The position numbers were made by a program, and so were the translations under genes. Under the pieces are notes generated by a model. That model was not told the DNA's origin. It saw nothing but the letters and a program-made list of their open reading frames with translations, and did no database searches. Shown here piece by piece: positions 1 through 5,605 of a DNA stretch of 5,606 bases; position 1 is the stretch's first letter; every line of letters starts with the position of its first letter. Source of the DNA: Clostridiales bacterium (GTDB lineage Bacteria; Bacillota; Clostridia; Lachnospirales; WQUN01); the NCBI GenBank assembly GCA_031254075.1, contig JAIRVD010000344.1:1-5606 (forward strand). The letters run 5' to 3'.

Positions 1-591
1 CGGATGACACACAACCGAACCGTTTTGCTTAATGATTCCCGCTTTTTCGGCGGCGATTTTTTCTATTGTATCGCCGAGTTGTGCTATATGGTCAAGCCCG
101 ATGTTGGCAATCACCGCAACCTCCGGTGTGTCAATTACATTTGTAGAATCCAATCGTCCGCCAAGTCCGACTTCCAGAATTACGATATCGCAATTTTTTT
201 TAACAAAATGTAAAAACGCCAACGTGGTTATTATTTCAAACTCAGTTGGCGTTTCTTTCATTTGCGCGCAAATTTTTTGCATTGCATTTGAATGAAAAAT
301 AATTTCACCGTCGGAAATATTTTTGCTATCTACCGAAATCATTTCGTTAAAATTATTAATGAACGGTGAAACAAATAATCCCGTTACGAATCCCGCTTCA
401 TTTAAAACAGAAGAAAGCATCGCCGCTGTCGAACCTTTTCCGTTCGTCCCCGCGATGTGAATAAATTTCAAATTTTTTTGCGGGTCGCCGAGAAGCTTTA
501 ATAATTCCTTAATTCGCGACAACCCGAGAACGCTTCCCTTCCACGAAGTTGAATAAATAAATTTCATTGCGTTTTCAATTGTAGAAATCAT
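1..591 (-). CDS. folC: Folylpolyglutamate synthase / dihydrofolate synthase, N-terminal part (runs off the window)
   Basis: This is the N-terminal 197 residues of a Mur-ligase-family enzyme that adds glutamate to folates (and in bifunctional members to dihydropteroate) using ATP in the cytoplasm. Visible motifs are the P-loop AGTNGKGS at residues 47-54, the SP..(N)F.E block at 75-83, EVGLGGRLDSTNV at 140-152, and GLDHIAQLGDTIEKIAAEKAGI-like sequence from 165. S75, E140 and H168 fit the family's Mg-binding Ser, Glu and His by position. The usual length is about 420-430 residues, so over half is missing beyond base 1; the frame is open to the edge. The start ATG (591-589) overlaps the TGA of the upstream nucleoside phosphorylase-fold gene as ATGA. 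No Shine-Dalgarno is visible before it, since the preceding bases are AT-rich, so translation is probably coupled. Met9 is a less likely alternative start. The family call is secure; whether it is mono- or bifunctional is not decidable. Confidence 0.95.
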   Translation of the reverse strand, partial: MISTIENAMKFIYSTSWKGSVLGLSRIKELLKLLGDPQKNLKFIHIAGTNGKGSTAAMLSSVLNEAGFVTGLFVSPFINNFNEMISVDSKNISDGEIIFHSNAMQKICAQMKETPTEFEIITTLAFLHFVKKNCDIVILEVGLGGRLDSTNVIDTPEVAVIANIGLDHIAQLGDTIEKIAAEKAGIIKQNGSVVCHP

Positions 592-1355
592 AATTTAAAA
601 CACGCGTCAAGCGCGAGACGCAAAACAAATTCGCGAATATCGCTTCTGCTGTGCCAGTCTCGTTTGTCCCATTCGTCGCCGCCGAGATTGTCGCCCGCGT
701 ACAAAATTTGCCCGAACTCCACGCCCAAAAATTGTGATGCCGCGATAAATGCGGACGTTTCCATTTCAACCGTTACACAACCTTCGCTTTTACGCAATTC
801 TATTTTCGCGGGAGTTTCTCTGAAAAAGGCGTCTGTCGTCCATGTTTTCGCTTTGATAAACGGAATATTTTTTTCCGTCATTGTTTCTTCAATTGATTTC
901 ACGACGCGTTCGTTTGCGAAAACTTCGCGCGAAGGTTCGACGTAATGATACGAAGTTCCTTCGTCGCGCACCGCCGCTGTCGGAATAATTAAATGCCCGA
1001 TTGCAATTTCATTCTGTAAAACTCCGCAACCGCCGCAGGCAATAAATTTTCGGCAACCTAGTGCAGTTAATTCTTCCAATTGTCCCACCGCCATCGGTGC
1101 GCCGACCATGGCTTGAATCAACGCAATTCTTCCGTCGTCGAATTCCAATTCATAAACGGGAATTTTAAAACTCTCCGCTTCAACACGCGCAACGATTTTA
1201 TTCGGATACTCCGAAAGAATTTTTTCGATTGCCTCGGGAAAAAAACACAAAACACAGTTCAGAGCAATATCAATCGGCTTAATAATTTTTTGCGCAGAAA
1301 TAAAACTGTTTCTATCGTAATCAAATTCCAAAATCGGAAATTCCTTTTTAAGCAT
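588..1355 (-). CDS. Nucleoside phosphorylase/nucleosidase-fold protein (NP-I, PNP/UDP family)
   Basis: A 255-residue protein of the family that cleaves the N-glycosidic bond of nucleosides (phosphorylases) or of methylthioadenosine and related compounds (hydrolases). The family signature VEMET is at 196-200, matching the ribose-binding Glu-Met-Glu of uridine phosphorylase. A Gly-rich segment ACGGCG is at 106-111, a TTDAFFRET block at 173-181, and GDN at 221-223, where D222 lies at the general-acid Asp of PNP and MTA nucleosidase. The start was set at the ATG at 1355-1353 because GGAGGGG stands just upstream. The open frame continues to an ATG at 1433, but the extra 26 residues would cross both the RBS and the promoter. 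The phosphate-binding residues of classical members seem replaced (see findings), so substrate and reaction are open. It is the first gene of a pair with folC. The length is normal for the family. Confidence 0.9.
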   Translation of the reverse strand: MLKKEFPILEFDYDRNSFISAQKIIKPIDIALNCVLCFFPEAIEKILSEYPNKIVARVEAESFKIPVYELEFDDGRIALIQAMVGAPMAVGQLEELTALGCRKFIACGGCGVLQNEIAIGHLIIPTAAVRDEGTSYHYVEPSREVFANERVVKSIEETMTEKNIPFIKAKTWTTDAFFRETPAKIELRKSEGCVTVEMETSAFIAASQFLGVEFGQILYAGDNLGGDEWDKRDWHSRSDIREFVLRLALDACFKL

Positions 1356-1359
1356 AACA

Positions 1360-1366
1360 CCCCTCC
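1360..1366 (-). promoter_or_regulatory. Ribosome binding site fixing the start of the phosphorylase-fold gene
   Basis: On the minus strand the sequence reads GGAGGGG, followed by TGTT and then ATG. The GGAGG core is 6 bases from the start codon. It supports the ATG at 1355 over the upstream ATG at 1433. Confidence 0.85.
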
Positions 1367-1376
1367 ATTCGCGAGC

Positions 1377-1405
1377 ATTATACAGAATTATATTTTTGAT
1401 GTATA
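1377..1405 (-). promoter_or_regulatory. Sigma-A-type promoter for the minus-strand phosphorylase-fold gene and folC
   Basis: The minus strand has TATAAT (1382-1377), a perfect -10, and TATACA (1405-1400), which matches TTGACA at 4 of 6, with a 17-base spacer. It lies directly upstream of the GGAGGGG site and implies a very short leader. It occupies almost exactly the same bases as the divergent plus-strand promoter. It was assigned by pattern only. Confidence 0.55.
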
Positions 1406-1407
1406 CT
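1379..1407 (+). promoter_or_regulatory. Sigma-A-type promoter for the SPFH operon
   Basis: TATACA (1379-1384, 4 of 6 to TTGACA), a 17-base spacer and TATACT (1402-1407, 5 of 6 to TATAAT). The start codon is 27 bases after the -10, and AGGGG at 1421-1425 serves as RBS 8 bases before it. It is mutually overlapping with the minus-strand promoter. An extracytoplasmic-stress sigma factor promoter is also possible for such an operon, but I saw no clear alternative match. Confidence 0.55.
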
Positions 1408-1433
1408 GAAAAAAAAGAAAAGGGGTAATACAT

Positions 1434-2717
1434 ATGGGATTAATTCGTGCGGGAATTAACGCGGTCGGCAGCACATTAAGCGACCAGTGGCTGGAATTTT
1501 TTTATCAGGACGCAATGCCCGAAACGGTTTTGGTAACGAAGGGAATTCGGCGGACGGGACGAAATTCTCAAAACAGAGGCAACGACAATATAATTTCCAA
1601 CGGAAGCGGCATAGCCGTTGCGGACGGTCAGTGCATGATGATTGTTGAGCAGGGGAAAATCATGGACGTCTGCGCGGAGCCGGGGCAGTATACTTGGAAT
1701 CAGTCGTCGGAGCCGAGTATTTTCGCGGGGCCGCTTGGCGAAAGCATAATTGAATCGTTTAAAACGGCGATGCGACGTTTCGCGCACGCGGGCGACACGG
1801 GAAAAGACCAGCGCGTTTATTATTTTAACATCCGCGAAATAAAAAATAATAAATTCGGAACGGCAACGCCGATTCCGTTTAGGGTTGTGGATACGAATAT
1901 CGGGCTTGACATCGACATCACGTTGCGTTGCAACGGAATGTACTCATTTAAAATAATGAACCCTCTTGTGTTTTATCAAAATGTTTGCGGCAATGTCGAA
2001 AATGAATACACACGCGACCAAATCGAAAATCAATTACGCAGCGAATTCTTAAGCGCGCTGCAACCCGCGTTCGCGCGGCTTTCGGCGATGGGTCTGCGTT
2101 ACAGCGCGATTCCGGCGCATACTATGGAGCTTTCCGATGCGCTGAATCAAATTCTTTCCGACCAATGGAGCGAAAAACGCGGGCTGTCCGTTGTTTCGAT
2201 TGCGATAAACTCGCTTTCCGCGCCTAAGGAAGACGAAGAAATGATTCGCAACTTACAGCGCAAAGCCGTTCTGCGCGACCCCGGAATGGCGGGCGCGGCA
2301 CTCGTAAACGCGCAAGCCGAAGCAATGCAAACCGCCGCGGGAAATAAAGGCGGCGCGATGATGGGCTTTATGGGGCTTGGAATGGCACAGCAAGCGGGCG
2401 GCGCAAACGCGGGACAATTTTTCGCGATGAATCAGCAAAATCAACAAGCTCAACAGCAACAAACCGCCGCGCCTTCAAACGCGAACGGCTGGTCATGCGT
2501 CTGCGGAGAAAACGCAAACACGGGGAATTTCTGCGGCGGGTGCGGTCTGGCAAAGCCCGCTGCTGATGCGGGATGGAAATGTTCGTGCGGTGCGTCAAAC
2601 AGCGGACTTTTCTGTCAAGATTGCGGCACGAAAAAACCCGACGGCAATTGGAACTGCGCTTGCGGCACGTCAAATTCGGGGAATTTCTGCGGCGGGTGCG
2701 GCAAACCGAGAGGATAA
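1434..2717 (+). CDS. ydjI: YdjI-like SPFH/Band 7 protein with three C-terminal zinc ribbons
   Basis: A 427-residue protein of the YdjI (COG4260, Band_7_1) branch of SPFH proteins. Family landmarks from the N-terminus are LSDQW at 15-19, NDNIISNGSGIAVADGQCM at 50-68, IVEQGKI at 70-76, and EPSIFAG at 93-99. The SPFH core runs to about residue 275. A second SDQW occurs at 242-245. Residues 284-350 form a Gly/Ala/Met- then Gln-rich linker. Three CxC...CxxC ribbons follow: C355/C357/C367/C370, C383/C385/C394/C397 and C408/C410/C419/C422. There is no membrane helix, so membrane contact would be through SPFH assembly or partners. In B. subtilis, YdjI belongs with YdjG, YdjH and PspA in the membrane-stress response. 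It is the first gene of the operon, and the ydjG-like gene starts 3 bases after its stop. The family is secure; a role in envelope stress is inferred. Confidence 0.93.
   Translation: MGLIRAGINAVGSTLSDQWLEFFYQDAMPETVLVTKGIRRTGRNSQNRGNDNIISNGSGIAVADGQCMMIVEQGKIMDVCAEPGQYTWNQSSEPSIFAGPLGESIIESFKTAMRRFAHAGDTGKDQRVYYFNIREIKNNKFGTATPIPFRVVDTNIGLDIDITLRCNGMYSFKIMNPLVFYQNVCGNVENEYTRDQIENQLRSEFLSALQPAFARLSAMGLRYSAIPAHTMELSDALNQILSDQWSEKRGLSVVSIAINSLSAPKEDEEMIRNLQRKAVLRDPGMAGAALVNAQAEAMQTAAGNKGGAMMGFMGLGMAQQAGGANAGQFFAMNQQNQQAQQQQTAAPSNANGWSCVCGENANTGNFCGGCGLAKPAADAGWKCSCGASNSGLFCQDCGTKKPDGNWNCACGTSNSGNFCGGCGKPRG
2521..2545 (+). repeat. 25-base direct repeat, copy 1, in the first zinc ribbon
   Basis: It is identical to 2677-2701. 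Both copies encode a GNFCGGCG ribbon end in the same reading frame, offset by 156 bases (52 codons). This points to internal duplication of a zinc-ribbon unit inside the gene. Confidence 0.9.
2677..2701 (+). repeat. 25-base direct repeat, copy 2, in the third zinc ribbon
   Basis: It is a perfect match to 2521-2545. The middle ribbon (GLFCQDCG) has diverged at the same place, so ribbons 1 and 3 are closer at DNA level than either is to ribbon 2. Confidence 0.9.
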
Positions 2718-2720
2718 ATC

Positions 2721-3809
2721 ATGAACCTGACAGAATATAAATGCCCTAACTGCGACGGCGCGGTTGCGTTTGACGCGTCATTGCAGTTGATGAAATGTCC
2801 GTTTTGCGATTCGGAATTCGATGTGGCGGAATTGGAGCGATTAAAGGCTTCGATTTCTTCCGAAAACACGGAAGTCGAATGGGCGACGCACGAAGACACG
2901 CAATGGGCGGCGGGCGAAGAAGAAGGCATTCGAATATATTCGTGCAACACCTGCGCGGGCGAAATTATCACCGAGGAAAATACTGCGGCTGCAAGCTGTC
3001 CGTACTGCGGAAACCCCGTAATCATGAAGGGGCAGCTTTCGGGCAGCGCGAAACCCGATTTGGTAATTCCGTTTAAGTTAGATAAAAACGCGGCGATTGC
3101 TTCATTTAAAAATCACATGAACTCAAAAAAATTAGTGCCTAAATGCTTTAAATCAAACAAACGCTTGGCGGAAATAAAAGGCTTGTACGTTCCGTTTTGG
3201 CTGTACGACGCAGACATCGACGCGAATATGCGTTACAAGGCGACAACGGTGCGCGTATGGAGCGATTCTCGCTTTGTTAATACCGAAACAAAAACATTCT
3301 GTGTAATTCGGCAGGGCGAAATCGCGTTCGATAAGGTTCCCGTTGACGCTTCCGAAAAAATGCCCGACGATTACATGGAATCACTTGAGCCTTTCGATAT
3401 ATCGCAGGCTGTGGATTTTCAAACCGCTTATCTTTCGGGCTATCTTGCCGATAAATTCGATTTCTGCGAAAAGCACTGCATCACACGCGCAAACGAACGC
3501 ATTCGCGCAAGCACCGAAGCCGCGTTTCGCAAAACCGTTTCGGGCTACGCATCGGTTATTCCCGAGCATCGCGGCGTGTTTTTAAGAAAAAGCGTCGTGA
3601 AATACGCGTTGCTTCCCGTGTGGGTTATGTCCACGTCTTGGCGCGGAAAAAATTTTCTTTTCGCAATGAACGGGCAAACGGGAAAATTCGTCGGAGATTT
3701 ACCCACCGACTGGGGTATCTTTTTAAAATGGTTTTTCATTTTAACCGCGATTTTTACCGTGGTTTTATTTACTTTATCTATATTCGCAATTATTTGGGGG
3801 GTATTGTAA
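2721..3809 (+). CDS. ydjG: YdjG-like membrane protein with two N-terminal zinc ribbons
   Basis: A 362-residue protein of the B. subtilis YdjG (TFIIB-type zinc-binding) family. The first ribbon is CPNC (8-11) with CPFC (26-29). An acidic linker leads to a second ribbon, CNTC (75-78) with CPYC (93-96). The large middle domain opens with DLVIPFKLDK at 113-122 and includes a YVPFWLYD segment. One hydrophobic helix at about 337-361 ends the chain, so the protein is C-terminally anchored with the ribbon and middle domains on one side, most likely the cytoplasm. GAGAGGA upstream provides the RBS. It lies 3 bases after ydjI, and its TAA is directly followed by the ATG of the next gene. In B. subtilis YdjG works with YdjH and the SPFH protein YdjI at the membrane. 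The biochemical role is unknown; the family call is strong. Confidence 0.9.
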   Translation: MNLTEYKCPNCDGAVAFDASLQLMKCPFCDSEFDVAELERLKASISSENTEVEWATHEDTQWAAGEEEGIRIYSCNTCAGEIITEENTAAASCPYCGNPVIMKGQLSGSAKPDLVIPFKLDKNAAIASFKNHMNSKKLVPKCFKSNKRLAEIKGLYVPFWLYDADIDANMRYKATTVRVWSDSRFVNTETKTFCVIRQGEIAFDKVPVDASEKMPDDYMESLEPFDISQAVDFQTAYLSGYLADKFDFCEKHCITRANERIRASTEAAFRKTVSGYASVIPEHRGVFLRKSVVKYALLPVWVMSTSWRGKNFLFAMNGQTGKFVGDLPTDWGIFLKWFFILTAIFTVVLFTLSIFAIIWGVL

Positions 3810-4037
3810 ATGGAAATAATTCTTATTTTTTTTATCTGCCTTTTCGTCGGCGCATTGATTTCGGGAATTATTATGCTGCTTGTCCGCAGCAAATTGAAAT
3901 CCGTCAGCTTCGAACGAACCGCCTGCAATTACACTCGCGCCGGCAGTTTCAAACTCACAAATAAAAACGATATTTTTGTTTTCAGAAATGTAACGCGCGT
4001 TCCGATTCCGCGGAATACCGGCAAACGAAGAAGATGA
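3810..4037 (+). CDS. Mini YdjH-like protein: membrane helix plus tail only, TPM domain absent
   Basis: A 75-residue protein with one helix at about residues 2-25 (EIILIFFICLFVGALISG onward), then a basic, polar tail. The tail pattern (LKSV, NYTRAGSFKLT at 44-54, DIFVFRNVTR at 58-67) resembles, from memory, the segment after the last helix of YdjH proteins. Those are normally about 250 residues with a signal sequence and an extracellular TPM domain first. Here no room exists for that domain, since the ydjG TAA touches this ATG. The usual Ser/His/Gly-rich end is also missing; the chain stops at GKRRR. The start is supported by GGGGGG at 3796-3801, 8 bases before the ATG. The TGA overlaps the next ATG as ATGA. 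It is either a degenerate YdjH or a functional mini-form that fits the same slot beside YdjG. Existence as a gene is likely; homology is moderately sure. Confidence 0.72.
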   Translation: MEIILIFFICLFVGALISGIIMLLVRSKLKSVSFERTACNYTRAGSFKLTNKNDIFVFRNVTRVPIPRNTGKRRR

Positions 4038-4474
4038 AAATTTTAATCGACGCAGACGGTTGCCCCGTGGTTGACATAGCCGTGAAAATCGCGAATAATG
4101 CAGACGTCGAATGCATAATTATATGTGACACCTCGCATGTTTTCGAAAAAAAGGGCGCGAAGACAATCACCGTTTCGCAGGGTAGCGACAGCGTGGATTT
4201 TGTCTTGGTGAATATGGCGAAAGCAGGCGATATCGTTGTTACGCAGGATTACGGGCTTGCGGCAATGTGCTTGGCGAAACGCTGTGTTCCGCTCAACCAA
4301 GACGGAATGATATATTCCGACGAAAACATCGACGCACTCCTGATGTCTCGCCACAACGCAAGAAAAATTCGCAATGCAGGCGGACGTCTGAAAGGTTCGC
4401 CAAAACGCAGTTCACAACAGAACGAAGCGTTCGGAAAATCATTAAAAAATTTATTGCAGGAGGAAATTAAATGA
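4034..4474 (+). CDS. yqxD: YaiI/YqxD family protein (UPF0178, DUF188)
   Basis: A 146-residue protein with the full family pattern: DADGCPV at 6-12 (usually DADACPV), an SQGSDSVDF segment at 48-56, GDIVVTQDYGLA at 65-76, the ENI..LL..R segment at 97-106, and a basic C-terminal part. Acidic residues D6, D8, D52, D55, D66 and D72 would form the cluster typical of PIN-like folds, which suggests a nuclease-like site, but no function is established for the family. It starts inside the stop of the mini-YdjH gene (ATGA) with only a weak GAAGAAG upstream, and its own TGA overlaps the lipoprotein ATG. It therefore seems translationally coupled on both sides. The length is normal. Its link to the SPFH genes may be just operon sharing. 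Confidence 0.9.
   Translation: MKILIDADGCPVVDIAVKIANNADVECIIICDTSHVFEKKGAKTITVSQGSDSVDFVLVNMAKAGDIVVTQDYGLAAMCLAKRCVPLNQDGMIYSDENIDALLMSRHNARKIRNAGGRLKGSPKRSSQQNEAFGKSLKNLLQEEIK
4458..4463 (+). promoter_or_regulatory. Consensus ribosome binding site of the lipoprotein gene
   Basis: AGGAGG lies 7 bases before the ATG at 4471, inside the end of the yqxD-like gene. It is the strongest RBS in the operon, so the lipoprotein may be made in larger amounts than the coupled genes before it. Confidence 0.85.
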
Positions 4475-4791
4475 AAACCTTCAAGTATTGCGCAATCATT
4501 GCAGGAATAATTTTCATCATGTTTTTACTAAGCGCGTGCGGCAACAGCTTTAAAGGCAAATACTATCTCGGAGGCAACATAAATTCATTAGCGCATTATG
4601 ATTTTGACAGAGACGGCAACGTAGCATTTGTTTATTCCACCGAGCCACCGGAAGAATGCACTTACCAAATCGACGGTAACATTTTATCTATTACCGATGC
4701 CAACGGCTACGTTCGCCGATTTGAAATAACCAACAACCGAAAATCATTTACCGATTTAAATCATGGCATTGAATTTATAAAGGTTGATTAA
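4471..4791 (+). CDS. Small lipoprotein of unknown function
   Basis: A 106-residue protein with a type II signal peptide: MKTFK, a hydrophobic stretch at 8-19 and the lipobox LSAC ending at C23, the expected lipidation site. The mature part of about 84 residues starts GNSFKGKYYLGG and has short alternating strands (YDFDRDGNVAFVY, CTYQIDGNILSI, GYVRRFEI). This is similar in rhythm to small lipocalin-like or DUF5640-like beta-barrel lipoproteins, but I cannot assign a named family. It would sit on the outer face of the membrane. It is the last gene of the operon, overlapping the yqxD-like stop by 4 bases. Its 3' end overlaps the end of the convergent TIR gene by 17 bases, and no terminator lies between them. 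Gene and lipoprotein call are firm; role unknown. Confidence 0.85.
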   Translation: MKTFKYCAIIAGIIFIMFLLSACGNSFKGKYYLGGNINSLAHYDFDRDGNVAFVYSTEPPEECTYQIDGNILSITDANGYVRRFEITNNRKSFTDLNHGIEFIKVD

Positions 4792-5605
4792 ACAGCGCAC
4801 TTTGCATATTATCATCTTTTTCAATAATTTCGGCGATTTCGTCTATTGACCCGCTAAGTTGCTTTACGAAACGATTAGCATTTTTCATGTCTTCCACAGC
4901 AAAATCCATCATACGTGATTTTGTCCCATCAATATCAACCCCCGGCATAATGTACAAATATATCGTGGGTTTTCCGGAAAGTGTTTTTAGCCACAATGCG
5001 GCTTCAAGTTCTTTTTCCGGCCATTCCTTTTTGATGCTTTGCGCATCAACTAAGGAAATTACATAATCAGCATTCCACATTTGTTGGTTTAAACGCCGAT
5101 ACCAACACGAACCTCTTTCAATGTCTTTTTCATCCAAAAAGCAAAGAAGATTTTCCTTTTTAGAAAAAGCAGTATAAAGCTCTCTCGCAAATATCTGATT
5201 ATTCGTGGGCGCATGAGAATAGCTAATGAAGATACGCTTTTTCTCGGGCTTTCGGAATAGAGGAAGCCGCATAGGATAAATTTTTATTTCCTTTGTTGAC
5301 TGCTTTACCTTTTGAATGGCGCGTTGTCCTTTTTTATTGCGTGAAAGAGGCGTGTGCATAGTAATCTCATGGCGCGAAGCCATATAGTATTGTCGTCTTA
5401 TCATATCCAGTATGAACGAAAAAATTATTGCGATAATCATTAAAAGCGGATTTGAAATACAAGCATAAAATACATATTTCGCAACCGGAACAAATGCCGC
5501 AACAGAAAGCAAAATACAATATATACGGCGAACTTTCAAAAACATCAACAGCCCGTATATCCATCCCGCAACTGTCAGCAGATACGTGGATAGGCTCATG
5601 TACAT
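4775..5605 (-). CDS. Membrane-anchored TIR domain protein (5' end may lie beyond the window)
   Basis: At least 276 residues. Three hydrophobic segments lie at about 7-23, 28-50 and 53-69. KVRR after the first and RRQ after the third predict a cytoplasmic C-terminal part. A basic linker (about 70-122) leads to a TIR domain at about 123-225: KRIFISYSH (123-131), LCFLDEKDIERGSCW (154-168), NADYVISLVDAQS (178-190) and EWPEKELEAALW (194-205). E199 lines up by eye with the catalytic Glu of SARM1-type TIR NADases (W..KE...AL). Bacterial TIR domains are often NAD-cleaving or signal-making parts of antiphage systems; that role here is inference. No partner is seen. The ATG at 5605 or at 5599 may be the start, but the frame is open to the edge, so the true start could be further out. 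It is convergent with the lipoprotein gene. The TIR call is strong; start and function are uncertain. Confidence 0.87.
   Translation of the reverse strand: MYMSLSTYLLTVAGWIYGLLMFLKVRRIYCILLSVAAFVPVAKYVFYACISNPLLMIIAIIFSFILDMIRRQYYMASRHEITMHTPLSRNKKGQRAIQKVKQSTKEIKIYPMRLPLFRKPEKKRIFISYSHAPTNNQIFARELYTAFSKKENLLCFLDEKDIERGSCWYRRLNQQMWNADYVISLVDAQSIKKEWPEKELEAALWLKTLSGKPTIYLYIMPGVDIDGTKSRMMDFAVEDMKNANRFVKQLSGSIDEIAEIIEKDDNMQSALFNQPL

Noticed and set aside
4..295. Plus-strand open frames opposite folC, including one with a hydrophobic beginning
   Set aside because: The minus strand carries unmistakable FolC motifs across the same bases, and these frames have no family-like motifs. They are antisense shadows.
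1356..1433. A 26-residue N-terminal extension of the phosphorylase-fold protein starting at the ATG at 1433
   Set aside because: It would run over the GGAGGGG ribosome binding site and the predicted -10, and its Tyr/Phe-rich sequence does not look like the family's N-terminus. The ATG at 1355 is far better supported.
2400..2470. CAA/CAG-rich tract as a non-coding microsatellite
   Set aside because: It is the in-frame Gln/Ala/Asn linker between the SPFH core and the zinc ribbons, with mixed codons rather than a uniform repeat.
2253..3025. Minus-strand open frames of 69-136 codons opposite the ydjI and ydjG genes
   Set aside because: They have odd Arg/Ser/His-rich compositions, no ribosome binding site that I could see, and lie opposite strongly conserved coding sequence.
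4730..4830. A bidirectional intrinsic terminator at the convergent junction
   Set aside because: I found no GC-rich stem with a T-run here; the AT-rich near-palindrome around 4743-4765 is too weak to be called a terminator.
4775..5605. Low GC as proof that the TIR gene was horizontally acquired
   Set aside because: Counts by hand give 20/60 GC at 4801-4860 and 23/60 at 5161-5220, against 32/60 at 2221-2280 and 35/60 at 3481-3540. However, folC at 181-240 has only 16/60, so GC varies within the core genes and does not prove transfer.
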